From positions 2,666,001 through 2,730,000 of the forward strand of contig CM049987.1 in assembly GCA_016630955.3 (NCBI GenBank): a stretch of DNA of 64,000 nucleotides. The letters run 5' to 3'. Position 1 is the stretch's first letter. Each line of letters begins with the position of its first letter. Source of the stretch: Didymella arachidicola (Eukaryota > Ascomycota > Dothideomycetes > Pleosporales > Didymellaceae). Positions 1-11,648 of the stretch are shown here, piece by piece. The notes beneath the pieces were generated by a model, which was not told the origin of the DNA, ran no database searches, and saw nothing but the letters and a program-made list of their open reading frames with translations. Position numbers and translations under genes: made by a program.

Positions 1-464
1 ACTAGACGCTATGAAGAACGCAGGCACAGCCATGAAACAGATACATGCCGGTCTTACAATCGACAAGGTCGACAATGTCATGTACGATTCCCTAAGACAT
101 TCACTTCGAACGGCTCTGTCCCGATTTCTTGGAATTAGGTCTCGAACATCACGCTGACTTACTGAACAGGGAAGACCTCCGCGAGCAGCACGCTATCGGC
201 GAGGAAATCAGCGAGGCAATAACCTCGGGCGTAACAACCGGCGGCATCGACGAAGACGAGCTGGACGAGGAGTTGGCCGAGCTACAACAGGAGAAGCTGG
301 ACGAGGACATGCTGAAGACAGGCAACGTGCCCGTGAACGACAAGATCGCGAAAGGAAGACTGCCTGCGGCGCCGTCGACAGAGGTGCGCGGCAAGGCACA
401 GCGAATCGAAGAAGAAGACGAGGAGGAGGAGCTCAGGAAGCTGCAAGCCGAGATGGCCATGTGA
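1..464 (+). CDS. SNF7: ESCRT-III subunit Snf7/Vps32, C-terminal part (5' end outside window)
   Basis: Polymerising core subunit of ESCRT-III, acting at endosomes in multivesicular-body sorting and membrane scission. The window begins inside the gene. The first exon piece (2-81) reads LDAMKNAGTAMKQIHAGLTI and continues to DKVDNVM, the Snf7 helical core. An 88-nt intron (82-169, GTACGA...CAG, branch-like CTGAC) splits an ATG codon; reading resumes with EDLREQHAIGEEISEAI. The tail is very acidic and ends EEELRKLQAEMAM, the MIM1-type helix recognised by Vps4, followed by TGA at 462-464. Family membership is clear; Vps32/Snf7 is preferred over Vps20 because of the REQHAIGEEIS motif and the acidic MIM1 end. 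It is convergent with the forkhead gene on its right. Confidence 0.9.
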
Positions 465-1218
465 GCGAAGAAGTTGTGTGCACAATTCACTAGCATAGAA
501 GGCTGGAGGAAGGAAGTCTTGAACGGCGTCTGGCGATTCTGAGGGATCTTGTGTATTCTCCTTCCGCTTGGATCTTTAGGGCTACGTGCCCGCACTTCCT
601 CCATGGGATGTGCGAAACGATATACCTTGCAAATTCTGATATTCAGAGTTCAATTCTCGCCTTAAGGTCCTCGTCCACAAGCCACATGCATGGGACGAAC
701 TTGGGTGCCTTGTTCACCATCCTGCAGGCAACGACACACTCAAATCAGATCTGGATTCCCCTGTCAAGCTTAAATGTCCTGCAGAGTGTACAAAATCCAG
801 AGGTCACTGGAACGCAAGCGCCCAAGGGAGTATTGTGAATATCCATTTAGTTGTAAGCTCAAATATCTGATTCCGCATTGAGCCGATTCTCGAGGCGCTC
901 AAAGGCAACTCCCTGCGCCTTGGCTATGTGACGCCCCATTATGCATGCAGCGCAAGAGCGTCGAGTATTGCGGAAAACACTTTTGAAGGCCCAGGCCACC
1001 ATCGGGCCATCGCAGGGTATCAACGTCGCAGTATGAGATCGAGTGTGCAGCCATAACGCCGAAGGTCGTCACCGTATCCATACCCATGTCGTGAAGCTGA
1101 AAATAAGTAGATCAAAGTGCAAAAAAGTATGTGCAGAAGAATAGAAGAGCAATCATCGCCGCTCGAAGTTACTGTTCCACAACCAGGGCCATCGCCGACA
1201 TCTTGCTGGATGAGAGTA
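465..1218. other. intergenic, convergent 3' flanks of SNF7 and FHL1
   Basis: No separate gene is supported. On the minus strand there is a good acceptor-like sequence (CTACTTATTTTCAG) near 1098-1111. It is followed by a short open frame ending near 1020 that could be joined to a donor inside the FHL1 terminus, so an alternative last exon of FHL1 is possible. Confidence 0.5.
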
Positions 1219-4200
1219 CTACTCTGCCTGTTGGAGTATCTGGTCGTCCTTTCTTGCATGTTCACCTTTCTTGGCAGTCAGGTCATCAGCAGTGATTTCG
1301 GTAACAGATCGCTTGATCAGCGGCGTGCTAGTCTGCACCGCTGGCGAGCCGGGTACGGGTGTGAGCGGCTCTACACTTGGTCGATGCGAGGTTGGCAGAG
1401 ACGCAACAGGAGCCGAAGGCGCTTCCGTAGAGGCAATCGTCATATTGGGTGTGAACTTGTGCGGTTCACCGGCTGGATCCACAGGTGTGGCCAATACAGC
1501 CGCTGTAGGCGCAGGTACGGCCGAAGACGACACAGATGTGAGGTTTGTTGGCTGCGGGGCCTGAGGAGGTGCCTGTGAGGGAGCATACGCAGGGCCTTGC
1601 TGGGACGTCTGCTGCGGCGTTGCTTGTTGTGCTTGCTGAGGTGCTTGCGGTGATATTTGCTGATGATGAGTGCTTGGAGGTGCACTTGGGAGTGTGCTGG
1701 CAGCCCCAGCTGCCGCGATGACAGCTGCATCACCACCGGTCGCACTACTCGGGGCGGGAGGCTCGGTCGTCGTGGCGGTTGGCCTATAATCTCTCAGGTT
1801 GGGAACCTTCCGAAACGAATCCCATAACTTCTGTTCGAGTTCGTTGAGGCTGGACCGAGGGATGTCAGGATTGGCGAAAGCCCTGATTACTTTGTCGATC
1901 TTCGTGGCTTCTTCTGGCTCGTTCCTAATCTTTGTGTATTGAAACCTGAAGACTTCCAAGTTCCTAATGATCCCATGGTCGATGTTTGAGGGATAGCGCG
2001 ATAGCATCTCGGGCGTGATGTCGATGTGGGGAACAACTAGGTTAGTTGCAGGGCCCTGGTTTGGCTGGTTCTGCGTAGGAGGCTGCGCAGGTGGTGCTGG
2101 GCTCTGCGATGGAGGACCTGCGGGCGAACCACTCTGGGGTGAAGGGCCCTGGGGCCGAACAGGATGGCCAGACTGTGGATAGCCTTGAGGTGGATATGGA
2201 GCATAGGGGCGGTTTGGCGCAGCAGCGTATGGGCTCGCACCTGCACCAGCATACGGCCCGCCGTATGGACTTGAGTTCGCATGGCCAATGTGGGCCGGTG
2301 GAGCACTTGTGGGATAAAGCACACCGTACTGGCCGCTTGAACCTGCAGCTGCTGAGCTGGCCGGTGGAGCCCCGTGAGGTGCTTGCGGATACGGGCGAGG
2401 CGGCATGGGTGCAGAGGGGCTGCCAGCTGTGTTGCCACCGGCCCATGGCGAGGCATACGGCGATGGTGGAGGAGCGCCCTGTGATGCCGCAGGGGTTGCT
2501 ACGTTTGCATCTCGCGCCATACTGGGCGGTAGACGAGGCGTCATACCTGCAGGAAGTCGAGGTGCAGACGGCATCGCAGGCGGCATACCAGGCGGAGGCA
2601 TTCCTGGATGGTACGGATAGCCAGGTTGAGGAGGGTATGGGGGATAGCCGTTTGGCGGTGGGTAGTACTGCGGTCGCTGAGCGTGATTGACCACTGGACT
2701 GTTTTGCCTCTTCCTACGCTCCTTCTCGATGGACACCTCCGGGTTGATGCGCCAATTGAAGCCTTTGCCTTCCTTATCGCCCTTGACGAAAGCATCGTGC
2801 TGTCCGAGATTGTGCCTGACACTAGACTGCCAACCACTAGTTGTGGTCTTGAACTTGTACCAGGGATATTTCTTCTCGATGTAAGTGTAGATCTGTTGTA
2901 GGTTCATCTGGCCTGTAGGCGAAGAGGAGATGGCCTCGTGGATGAGTACTACGTAGTTGGCCGATGGACGTTGCAACTGCTCCTCGCTGTAGTCCTCGAT
3001 GCGCATCTCTGGGGATGGGGTACGAGGGGGCTTGATGGGCTGCTTCTGCTTTGACTTATCCATCGTGGTACCGTCGCCCAGCTCAGTCGACTCAAGTATA
3101 TCATCGCCGTCCACCTCTCCCGCGTTGGACTCTTTACGCTTCGTGATCTTTGGCTTGATGGATGGCGCCGGAATGTCGGCAGGGTCGATACCAGCAGCCT
3201 TAGCTCTTTCTATTTCCTTGGCTTGCTTAATGAGTTGCGAGCGTTGTCGTTTCGACATGATGCCATCCTTTGGCGGCCGCCCAGGACCCTTGCGCTTCTC
3301 TACAACATGGCCGACAAGACTTGCGGGCAAGTTGTGTTGGCGGGCCATTTCCTCCGTGATGAGGCCTTCGATCTCTCCACCGGCTTCGATTTCAGCCTCA
3401 AGCGGTTTGCGTAGGAGCGGCGGGCTATCATTGGGCACTGATTTGACCGGCGCAAGCTGCTCCCTGGCAGGTGTCTCTTTCTGGACAGCGTCTGGTGTCG
3501 CATCGTCCAATGCAGGTGCCTTCGAAGGTGCCTTTGCTGCACCTTTCCCTTTCTCCTTCACTTCCTTCGATTCCTTGGTCTCCTTGACCTCTTTCGCTGT
3601 CTCCGTGTCCTTTTCCTTGCTCTCTTTGGCCTTGGCTTGTTTGGTCTCTTTGATCGCTTTGGCTTCTTTCGTAGGAGAAGCCCTGATAGGCTCTTCTGGA
3701 GGAGGCTTCATTTTCTTGGCTTTCTTGACAGGCGATCCGAACGAAGAGTGATCGTCCTCTTCACGTTCACGCCGCCTCTCTCTTTCTTCACGCTTCCGCT
3801 TCTTCTTCTTCTTCTCCAGTATCCTCTGCTTCTTCGACAACTTTGGCGGTGGAGTCGGTTCTCGCGGTCGTGGCGCATGAATCTTTAGTTTGATTTTTTG
3901 CTTCTTAGGTGCAGGCTCTTCGTACTCATCCACGTCGTCATTTACATCGTCTTCAGAATCCCGATCGATGTCGATGGGATGATAGTAGACTTGACGAGGG
4001 TTGATGCTCATCTGTCCTTCGCTGTCGGAGCTCTTCTCTTCGTCGCTCTCCATCTCTCCATTCCCATTCTCGAAAGAGAAACTCATAGGTCGAGATCCGG
4101 ATTCTTGCCGCTGCCTCTGCTGTTCAGTGAGGGCGACGTCAGGAAGGAAGAACTGAATGTTGACAGCTCCAATGGCAAGACGATCACCATGCTCAAGAGG

Positions 4201-5278
4201 GACGACTGAACCTTGCGGGCAGAAATCACCCTCGTGGTGCAGTCCGTTGTTTCCAAGCACCTCGATGCAGAAGCCTCCTTCTTCGAAATTGTAAAAGATC
4301 TTGGCGTGGCGACGTGAGATGCCCTTTGGTCCCGCATTGCCGGTCTTAGCGGTTACGTGCTCGGGGTGGATGGGAACTAGCGGGCAATCGTTGGGGTCTT
4401 CCGGGACGTGGCCATCGAAATGGTCAGGTCGCTCAGGAAAAGTCTGCATGAGCACTTCCTGAGGTGCGCGTGTAGCAGGCTTCTCCTCGGCAGCTTCGCC
4501 GTTCTGATGAGAGCCCGAGCTCGCAGATTGGGAAGGCTGGCGATGCTGCTGATACTCGAGAGGCATGGCATCCAGACGTGCGCTAACAATGCCTCCCTTC
4601 TCACTGATGACGCTGGGTGCGCCTCGTCCGTTGCGCTTTTGTTTCTTCTTGTGCAGCAGTGCATGGGCGCCAGCATGATCGCCTGTCCTTTCCAGGAGGT
4701 CGACTTTGGCAAGGCGCTTCATGTCCTTGCGCGCGAGGTCGAGGTTGCGTCCAAGGATGATCGAATAGGTGTGCATGTAATAAGAGCCATCGTCGAAGCG
4801 CAGACGGGCAAAGGCGTTGACGCGCTCGTCGCTGACGAGTTTCTCTTCTTGATAGTCCATGGGCATCAAGTCAGGTATCATGACCATGTCATTCATGCTT
4901 AGATCCATGGGCATGGGCGTCGTGTTTGACATGTCCATGCCAAGACCCATGTTGAAGGGCTGGGCGAGCGAGATGGGCGCATCTAGGGTGGGCAGATTGT
5001 TTGCTGCGGTGACATCCGGATTCAGGTCTGCGGCGGGCTGCGCGCCCTCCCCTGGCGTGAGGTCGGGGAGGGCAGGTGGTGTTGTTGTTGCGGCAGGCGC
5101 ATCCGGAGTCGCTGGCTGGGTGGAGGCGGCGCCTTCCATGTCGGCAGCAGCTGTTGGCACGGGCGAGAGGGGACCGTCGCTGGGTGCATGGTGGGGACGA
5201 TCATGGTCGAAGGGCGAGGGCTGGGACGCGCCGGTTACTGCGAGCATGACGGCGTCTCCATCTTCGAGAGGCAGGCGC

Positions 5279-5312
<34 letters not shown>

Positions 5313-5808
5313 GGGTTCTCAAGAAGTCGATCTCGGTGGACTCTGCGCGGAACGTTAGCACTGGCTTCGGCGGCGTCCCCGGCAGTTTTCATTGCCGCGG
5401 GAAGCGCTCAGCGTGTCGCGCAGACTCACCAAAGCGTGGAAGGGTCAGCGCGTGGTCGTGAGAGGTCCAGGCGTTAGTCAGCGCGTCCTCAAGGTGCAGA
5501 GAGGCGTTGCGCGTTTGAGTGAGGTCTTGCAGCTGCGAAGGCGGTCGGCCCTGCCTGTGAGAGGCTTGCAGGGACGCTAGGAAAGGTTGTTGCTGATTGG
5601 ACCCGCCGTCGGGGAAGGAACTGTCCATAGCGCCGTCTCCATCTTGGGAAGTGGTGAAGCTGCTCTCGACGTCTTCTTCATCGCCAAGATCGAGATAATC
5701 GGAGAGGTCGATGGTCTCTCCTAGTAAGGAGCCCGGGCCATAGTCTAAGACTCGCCAGCTATTGACGTCCTTGGTACTGCTGACCCGGTTGCGCGTTGCT
5801 GTCGCCAT
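1219..5808 (-). CDS. FHL1: Fork head transcription factor with FHA domain, Fhl1-like
   Basis: Predicted nuclear regulator; yeast Fhl1 controls ribosomal-protein genes with Ifh1. Exon 1 is 5808-5430 and exon 2 is 5342-1219; the 87-nt intron (GTGAGT...GCGCAG) splits a Glu codon, giving 1500 aa. Order along the protein: acidic N-terminus; 12-residue glutamine tract (about 135); FHA domain roughly 297-532 in two conserved blocks (LRFDDGSYYMHTYSIILGRN, then ISRRHAKIFYNF...LGNNGLHHEG) separated by a disordered insert; long Lys/Glu-rich low-complexity region; fork head domain roughly 910-1005 (RPSANYVVLIHEAI, then GWQSSVRHNLGQHDAFVK); Pro/Gln-rich C-terminus. FHA plus fork head in this order is diagnostic of Fhl1. 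A donor-like GTGAAC near the C-terminus could join an alternative terminal exon downstream (see 465-1218). Divergent from the oxygenase gene at 6081. Confidence 0.92.
5278..5313 (-). repeat. polyglutamine trinucleotide repeat in FHL1
   Basis: Twelve glutamine codons in a row, eleven CAA and one CAG on the coding strand. It lies close to the N-terminus, a few codons after the only intron. Such uninterrupted CAA runs are length-polymorphic in fungi. Confidence 0.95.
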
Positions 5809-6080
5809 CTTCGCGACTCAAATAGCCCGATTATCAAGGCCGAAAGACATACAAGAGTTGGCGACACTGGAAGCTATAGAGGTGCAGAATTGGTCCAAGA
5901 AGGAGGGTCGAGTTAGTGCCTGGCGTTGCCCGGTATTCGACATTCGAGGCCGACGTCACGATACCAATATTCAAGGGTGAAGCGCACCCAAAGGAGCTCT
6001 CAACAACATCATCCACAGTGAGACCAGGTAGAGCGCATCACCGCTCAGATCACCCAGATAATTGTCAACCTCTCTCAGCT
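5809..6080. promoter_or_regulatory. shared divergent promoter region, FHL1 / oxygenase
   Basis: The 272-bp space between two divergent start codons must carry both promoters. The oxygenase frame is open upstream to about 5916, but conservation begins only after the ATG at 6081. I see no clear TATA box. Confidence 0.5.
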
Positions 6081-6863
6081 ATGGCGCCCAAGAAGAAGGA
6101 GAAACCTGAGGCGGCAGCATCGAAGGGCGCAGCGACCCGGCAGGCAGCTCAGCAGACACCGAACTGGCCTGCCTTCACACCTTTGGTTCCCGAAACAGAT
6201 CTTTCGCTGCAGGAGTCCCTCCCCGGTCAGATTGTTACGATACCAAATCTCTTTACAGCAACCTTGTGCAAGAAGTATGTGTCGTTCCTTTCCAGTCTGC
6301 CGCTGACTACGACGCCTGGCAAGCCAAAGAAAGGTGACGCAGTGCGAGTCAACGATCGCTACCAGATTTATGACCCCGATTTTGCTGAGAGGTTGTGGAG
6401 CGGCACTGCCCTCAAGAATTTGGTCACAGGCGTTGTGGCTGGCGAGCGGCTCAGCCTCTCCGAGGAAGAACAGGAAAAGCTATGGGACGGCGAGGTCATC
6501 GGCCTCAATCCAAACATCCGCATCTATCGATACTCAAAAGGTCAGTTCTTTGACCAGCATTACGATGACTTCAACAACGTGATTGTACCGGGCTCGCCGC
6601 CGATCTCTGGACGCACTACGTGGACGCTTCTGCTGTATCTCACATCCCCTGCAACAGGATGCATCGGAGGTGAAACCGTTTTCTATCCAGATCCTCCAAA
6701 GAAGAAGAGCAGAGAGCCGCAGCCGGAGCCGTTTGTCGTTGAACTTGAGACTGGCCTTGCGCTCTTGCACAAACACGGCGCAGACTGCATGCTTCACGAA
6801 GGCCGCGAGGTACTGCAGGGAGAGAAGTGGGTCATCAGAAGCGACCTCTGCGTCAGGCGCTGA
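6081..6863 (+). CDS. 2-oxoglutarate/Fe(II)-dependent oxygenase, prolyl 4-hydroxylase-like
   Basis: A 260-aa single-exon gene. The start at 6081 (MAPKKKEKPEAA) is preferred over an in-frame ATG at 5916, because the upstream residues look like leader sequence and the Lys-rich start is typical of nuclear/cytosolic fungal members. The double-stranded beta-helix core carries the metal-binding HxD in QFFDQHYDDFN (about residues 156-166) and the distal His/Arg region in HKHGADCMLHEGREVLQGEKW followed by VIRSDL (about 228-256), where His binds iron and Arg/Lys would bind 2-oxoglutarate. No signal peptide, so a cytosolic or nuclear hydroxylase acting on a protein or small molecule is expected; the substrate cannot be told from sequence. 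Divergent from FHL1. Confidence 0.82.
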   Translation: MAPKKKEKPEAAASKGAATRQAAQQTPNWPAFTPLVPETDLSLQESLPGQIVTIPNLFTATLCKKYVSFLSSLPLTTTPGKPKKGDAVRVNDRYQIYDPDFAERLWSGTALKNLVTGVVAGERLSLSEEEQEKLWDGEVIGLNPNIRIYRYSKGQFFDQHYDDFNNVIVPGSPPISGRTTWTLLLYLTSPATGCIGGETVFYPDPPKKKSREPQPEPFVVELETGLALLHKHGADCMLHEGREVLQGEKWVIRSDLCVRR

Positions 6864-8145
6864 TACTTGTACCCCCAACTGCTGTATCGCTGTATTTGAA
6901 CAACGGCAAGGACCGGAGGCTTGCGGCTGGATGCTCGATATCCACCACCTTCCTGTCAGGTTACAACTACAACCCCCGCCTTTGGCTGCCGCCCTGCTCA
7001 CCATTTCGCGCGTCCTCACGCCTAGGTATGCTGCTCCATCACTCAGAAAAACGTCAAAATCCCAGCTTGGAAACATCTAGAAAAGCTTCCTTACAACATC
7101 GCAGACTGCAAGCTTTGTGGCGTTTGGCAAGCTGTTGACTAGGAACATGTCTGCGTGGCAGTGCACAACGCCTCTCAACAGTCTGAGCGCTCAGCATTGG
7201 TAACGCCACGGATGTCGTCTTCGTGCCTTAAGACAAGCTGCTGTATCTACTTGCAGTAGGTGCGCATTTTCGCTTTGAGTCGACGTTGACTTTGACACCC
7301 GTCAGGGATAGTTGGCCCTTGTACTGCGCATGCTCGCGACCATAGTGCAGTAATGTTGCAATCGGCTAGACACCACAACGCACATTTCAAAATTACCACT
7401 TTTTTGAACGAGCAGCGTAGCCTCGACTCGTCATGTTACATCAACTTCGCTGCTCCCCTTAACAAGAACTCGTTCTCGCTGATCACTCAATCCCCTCTTC
7501 GCCGATACCAAGCACCTTCATCGCCACACACCGCTGACACCTCATTGCAGGTCGATGCCGACCTTGGAGCGCTTCCAAACAGTCTGCCAAGGATGCAACC
7601 CGCGGCGTACCCAGCTCGCGATCGACCTTATGTATTTCCATGCTCGTTCGGAGGCTCCACCCACGGAGCTGGGACGTACGCAACGCTAGATATCAGATGC
7701 CTTCCACACAGCCTAACAATCACGCAGAGAACAGTTAAGGATTCGCAGTTCTTTAGCGACGTTCAACGTGGGTTCCGCACCATGCTCGCTTGTGCGGGAG
7801 GCGGATTTAGGCTCTCACGCTTGGCGGTTCACGACGTGTTTCACCACAAATAGCTAACGCTTGTTGGCTAGACAACATCTGTGATGCTTCCAAAACTGTC
7901 TCAGAACATCTGTTCCATACCCAAAGGGTCATTCAATTCTCAAGATAAGGCCAAGCGCTCTATGGATACCTGAGCGGCAGTCGATGTCAAACATGCCCGG
8001 TCGCAACGCGACAAGGAGGGTCGACCCGCAGGCGTTAACTACTTACTCTCGCAGACGCCCTGCTGCCTTTGGCTCTCTAGCTGTGCTCACTTTCTCTTCT
8101 TCACATCCTGTTGCATTGGCCCGGTGTCAGTTCTAGTCTCACATC
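6864..8145. other. intergenic region, no supported gene
   Basis: About 1.3 kb between the oxygenase and the UstYa-like gene. Open frames exist (one of 166 codons at 7353-7853), but none shows recognisable domains, and competing frames of similar quality overlap it. It probably holds the oxygenase 3' end and the promoter of the UstYa-like gene. Confidence 0.5.
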
Positions 8146-9016
8146 ATGCCTCACAAACATCAATATACCGACGTCCGGCCACAGGACCACCACGATGACG
8201 ACTCATCGACTGAAGTCGAATCCCTAGTTGATGGAGAGAAGGGTTGGGCAGTAAATGACTACACAAGGCCGACCAGATCACGGAGGGACGTTTTCTGCCC
8301 GTCCTGCCTCTCTGCGCTACGATGGTTCATCGTGATCGCCCTCCAACTCGTCATCGTTGGGCTACTAGCACGCGAGCAAGGCCTACTCATGGACTCAAAG
8401 TGGACACGGGCAGCCACAACGAGTGAAAAAGAAGTCGGCGGTGACATGACCGGCTGGGGGCCGCACAGTACGTCTCTTCACACGTCCTAAACCCTCCTAT
8501 AAACACTGACACCATGCAGTTCCGACCAAAGTCACAACCTTCGCGATCAATCAAACCTTCGCACCCTACAACACCTCCGACTTCTTCAAGCCCGAAACTC
8601 TCGAGGCCTGGAACGAGCTCATCCCCGTCGGTATGGGCTTCCAGCACATCAAGCGGCCGGAGCTGTACCACGACCTGCCCACCCCCATCGTATGGGATCA
8701 GAACAAGACCGTCTTCACGACCTCCATGACACACCAACTCCACTGCTTGTACGCCGTTGTCGAAGTATACTCCGGCCTGAAGAGCAACATCGAGTTGCCT
8801 GAGGACCACCATTGGCACATGATTCACTGCTTCGATTACATGAGGCAGGCGATTATGTGCTCTGCGGATCTGGCGCTGGAGGGACTGGAGACTACTTTCC
8901 CCGACCACAACGGAGGGAGTGATGGATGGGACAGCAAGCATGTGTGCCGAGACTATTCGCAAGTTAAGGCGCATTTGGAGAAGGTGCGAGTGTATGATGA
9001 TCAGCAGATTTTCTAG
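8146..9016 (+). CDS. UstYa-like (DUF3328) single-pass membrane oxidase
   Basis: Two exons, 8146-8467 and 8520-9016, joined across a 52-nt intron (GTACGT...GCAG), give 272 aa. The N-terminal cytosolic part is His/Asp-rich, then one transmembrane helix (about residues 65-83, FIVIALQLVIVGLLA), then a lumenal domain. Two HxxHC motifs, HQLHC (8732-8746) and HMIHC (8816-8830), about 28 residues apart, are the signature of the UstYa family. In ustiloxin, cyclochlorotine and related pathways members perform oxidative cyclisation, hydroxylation or halogenation of peptides. Three N-glycosylation sequons lie in the lumenal part. No core synthase or precursor peptide is visible next to it, so its substrate is unknown; it may be an orphan. 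Confidence 0.88.
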
Positions 9017-11648
9017 ATGAGCGTGATGGAGCGTAGAGACAATGATATAATGAGTGTCCTCGGCAGACTCTACACTTCTGATGATGCGCAGGTGTCTCGT
9101 TTCGTCTTATCTGGATCTCTCGCAGCTCGGACATTAATCATATCTAATATTCTACCGCTATCAGTATCCCGCGCCCACACCCATCTCAGCTCTGAATCTC
9201 ACCGTCGTCATGGATGCGAGGTGACGATTGATAATTACAAACTCGACATAATCCAGTTGCAGAAACTCAGCCCGGTTGGGGGTTCACTTGTACCACTACC
9301 TTACTCAGCTCCGTCAATGTCTCAAACCCAAAAGTGCTCGTGGAACCTATGCAAACATCATTACCAAGTGACCGCTGGAGGCTGAGGACCTGCCTGTTTC
9401 TTTCAACGTCGAATAGAAGCGAGAGGACTAGGAAGACTAGGTGTTCAGGTGGACACTGGATACCGTCTCTGAACCCTTTGGCGACGCCGGTTCTGATAAC
9501 ATCCTTGCTAAGTGTAGACGTGTGGAGATGGATGTGAAAAGAAACAAGCATTGGAGGATTATATGTCGCCAATGTGAATGTAATAGAGGATAGAGATGGA
9601 TCTTCAAGCGAGTCATGTATTGATCAGATGTCAGAACCATGATTCTTCGGCCGCTGTTCACTTTGACCATCTTCATTTGGGTTAGAGCGAAAGCAGTAGA
9701 GCACTGCCACAAACACGGAGACAAGATATGCATACCACAGAGAGTTAGTCTGCCTCCGCTATCACTCGGGAATTGATCCGTGGCTCGCGTAAGTTGTGCC
9801 GAAAGGTTATAAGCTGGATCTGGGCGTCTTTCGTCGAGTTTGAGAATCCGAGCTTGATTCGTGCGCCCCGGTGTATGGAAGAGGTCTGACGTGTCGATGA
9901 CATCTCAGACAAGTAAGTTGGAAAACCAAGACGAAGTACATCTAAGTAGCGCTGAGCATCCAAGAACTTAGCCTCACGAGTGCAATCGTCGACGTCCACA
10001 GCGTGGCCTTGGCGGGAGCTCTGGGACGCGTCACGCCAGCAGAGGGTGTCAGTAGTGTAGGCTGGTTGATGTTTTTCAAGGCTTTGAAGATGTCAACGCG
10101 GTAGCGAGATCATGCCATGGCTTTTCGCTGATACCTCTAATGCCGGTGAACTTGCAGGAAGTGGGTTCTCGAGACTGCCGGCGGGAGCAGAACGGAAAAG
10201 GAAATAACGTGTGTCCTCGGCATTCATAGCACGTCACACGATGGCAGCGGAGCCATGTGTTCTTCCACAGATCGGTTGGGCGCAGTAAGTGTATGCACAG
10301 TCGTATTGGGAGGCAGGGCGGTCTTACGCTGCTTGATAAATACTTCACGCTTAGATCACGATTGCAGCTCGCGCGAGACCCACTGAGCTCTTCGCGTTTC
10401 CGAACGTGGACAAGTGATCTTCAGCCTGGCTTAACTACCCGAAAAGTCCGAAGGACTTAGTTTGAAGAACCGCTGGACCTTTCTTGGTATCGCACCGTCA
10501 TGCTGGCACTGGTGAGCATTGGGTTTGAAGCTCGTGCTAAAGAATTAGGCGAGGTCGATCGTCACTCGATCTTCGCGCCGCAGGAGCGGGATGACGATGC
10601 CATAATTCTCTTTTGAGCCGCTTTCTTTCCCAAGCGGTCGACGACGCTCATAAAATAGGCTCATCTAACCTCTTTTGGATGCAGCCTCATGTCGGAAAAT
10701 TATGCGATGCGAGCGTATTGGTAGCGTGGCGTTGTTGATCCCAATCCCAATCTCGGTACGTGCCCTGATCGAATTGTGAGTTCCGCATCGTGACGCTTCT
10801 CCCTTCCCGATCGCAGCCTTGCATAAGTCAAGCGTCCTCAAGATTCAGGAATGTCAGAACACAAGTTTACCTTCAGAAAGCTGAACAGATTGGTCCCCGG
10901 GTGGCAATGGCTTCTCTTAAGGTGGTCCGTCTGTATCTCAAGCACTTCAGCACCGGCAATGAAGGTTCAAACTTGACCAAAGCCTCGAAAGACTGTGATC
11001 GTGGGCTATTACTGCTAAAGACGGGTTCAGGGTTTCCGGGTGGATACTGCGCCCGCTTCCTTCGAGATGAGAGTAAGCATCATTGCGGAGTTCCCGCCTT
11101 GATGCTTTGGACGCCTTGAAGTTCTCATAGACAGCTGCGAATGAGCACGCCTCTGTTGTCATCGACGATGCTGTCTCCATTTTTCTATGCTTATTCCCCA
11201 ATACAAACTGGTCCAGTGGGCCACACCTTGCTCGCATTCAGCGCGTCACCCTGGCCAAAGACCGTGCTCAAACTAGTAACGTGGGGATACCGGTCGGAGA
11301 AGGGGGTTGAATCTATAACCCTAGCTGCTTGATCATATCCCGTTCCACCAGTCCGAGACCTGAGACTGTGCTCAGCAATGTCAAGAGCGTTGGCAGATCA
11401 GTTACGATGACGACCATGCACGACTTGCCGAAGCAAAGCTTAGCACGAATCTCGCAGTCGGCGACTGTACACCGTCGATCATGTCCTCAGTGGTTGTTTC
11501 TTAGTATGCTCAGCTTAGTTGCGATATCAGCCTGCACTTTAGGGGTTGAGCGTTCTCTATAAGATCTACTCCGCCATGTTGATCAATATGACCGATCCAT
11601 TCAACTGCCTCCTCTTGGTCTTTCGTCGACATCTTTTCAGTTGTCAAC
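9017..11648. other. long gene-poor interval with coding-like scraps
   Basis: 2.6 kb without a convincing gene. A minus-strand frame open from about 10098 to 9745 (TAG-free for about 117 codons, but with no ATG near its start) has protein-like composition, and several shorter frames occur on both strands. These could be decayed gene pieces or chance. I recognise no transposon ends or terminal repeats. Confidence 0.4.
11558..11563 (+). promoter_or_regulatory. candidate TATA box of the peroxidase gene
   Basis: TATAAG lies 86 bp upstream of the peroxidase ATG at 11649, in a pyrimidine-rich leader, a spacing shared by other secreted-protein genes in this window. Confidence 0.4.

Noticed and set aside
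2999..3751. 250-codon plus-strand frame opposite FHL1
   Set aside because: Lies antisense to the Lys/Glu-rich region of FHL1; its Ser/Phe/Leu-rich product is the mirror of AAG/GAG codons.
7353..7853. 166-codon plus-strand frame in the oxygenase-UstYa interval
   Set aside because: No domain, no signal, and alternative frames across the same bases look equally protein-like; insufficient support.
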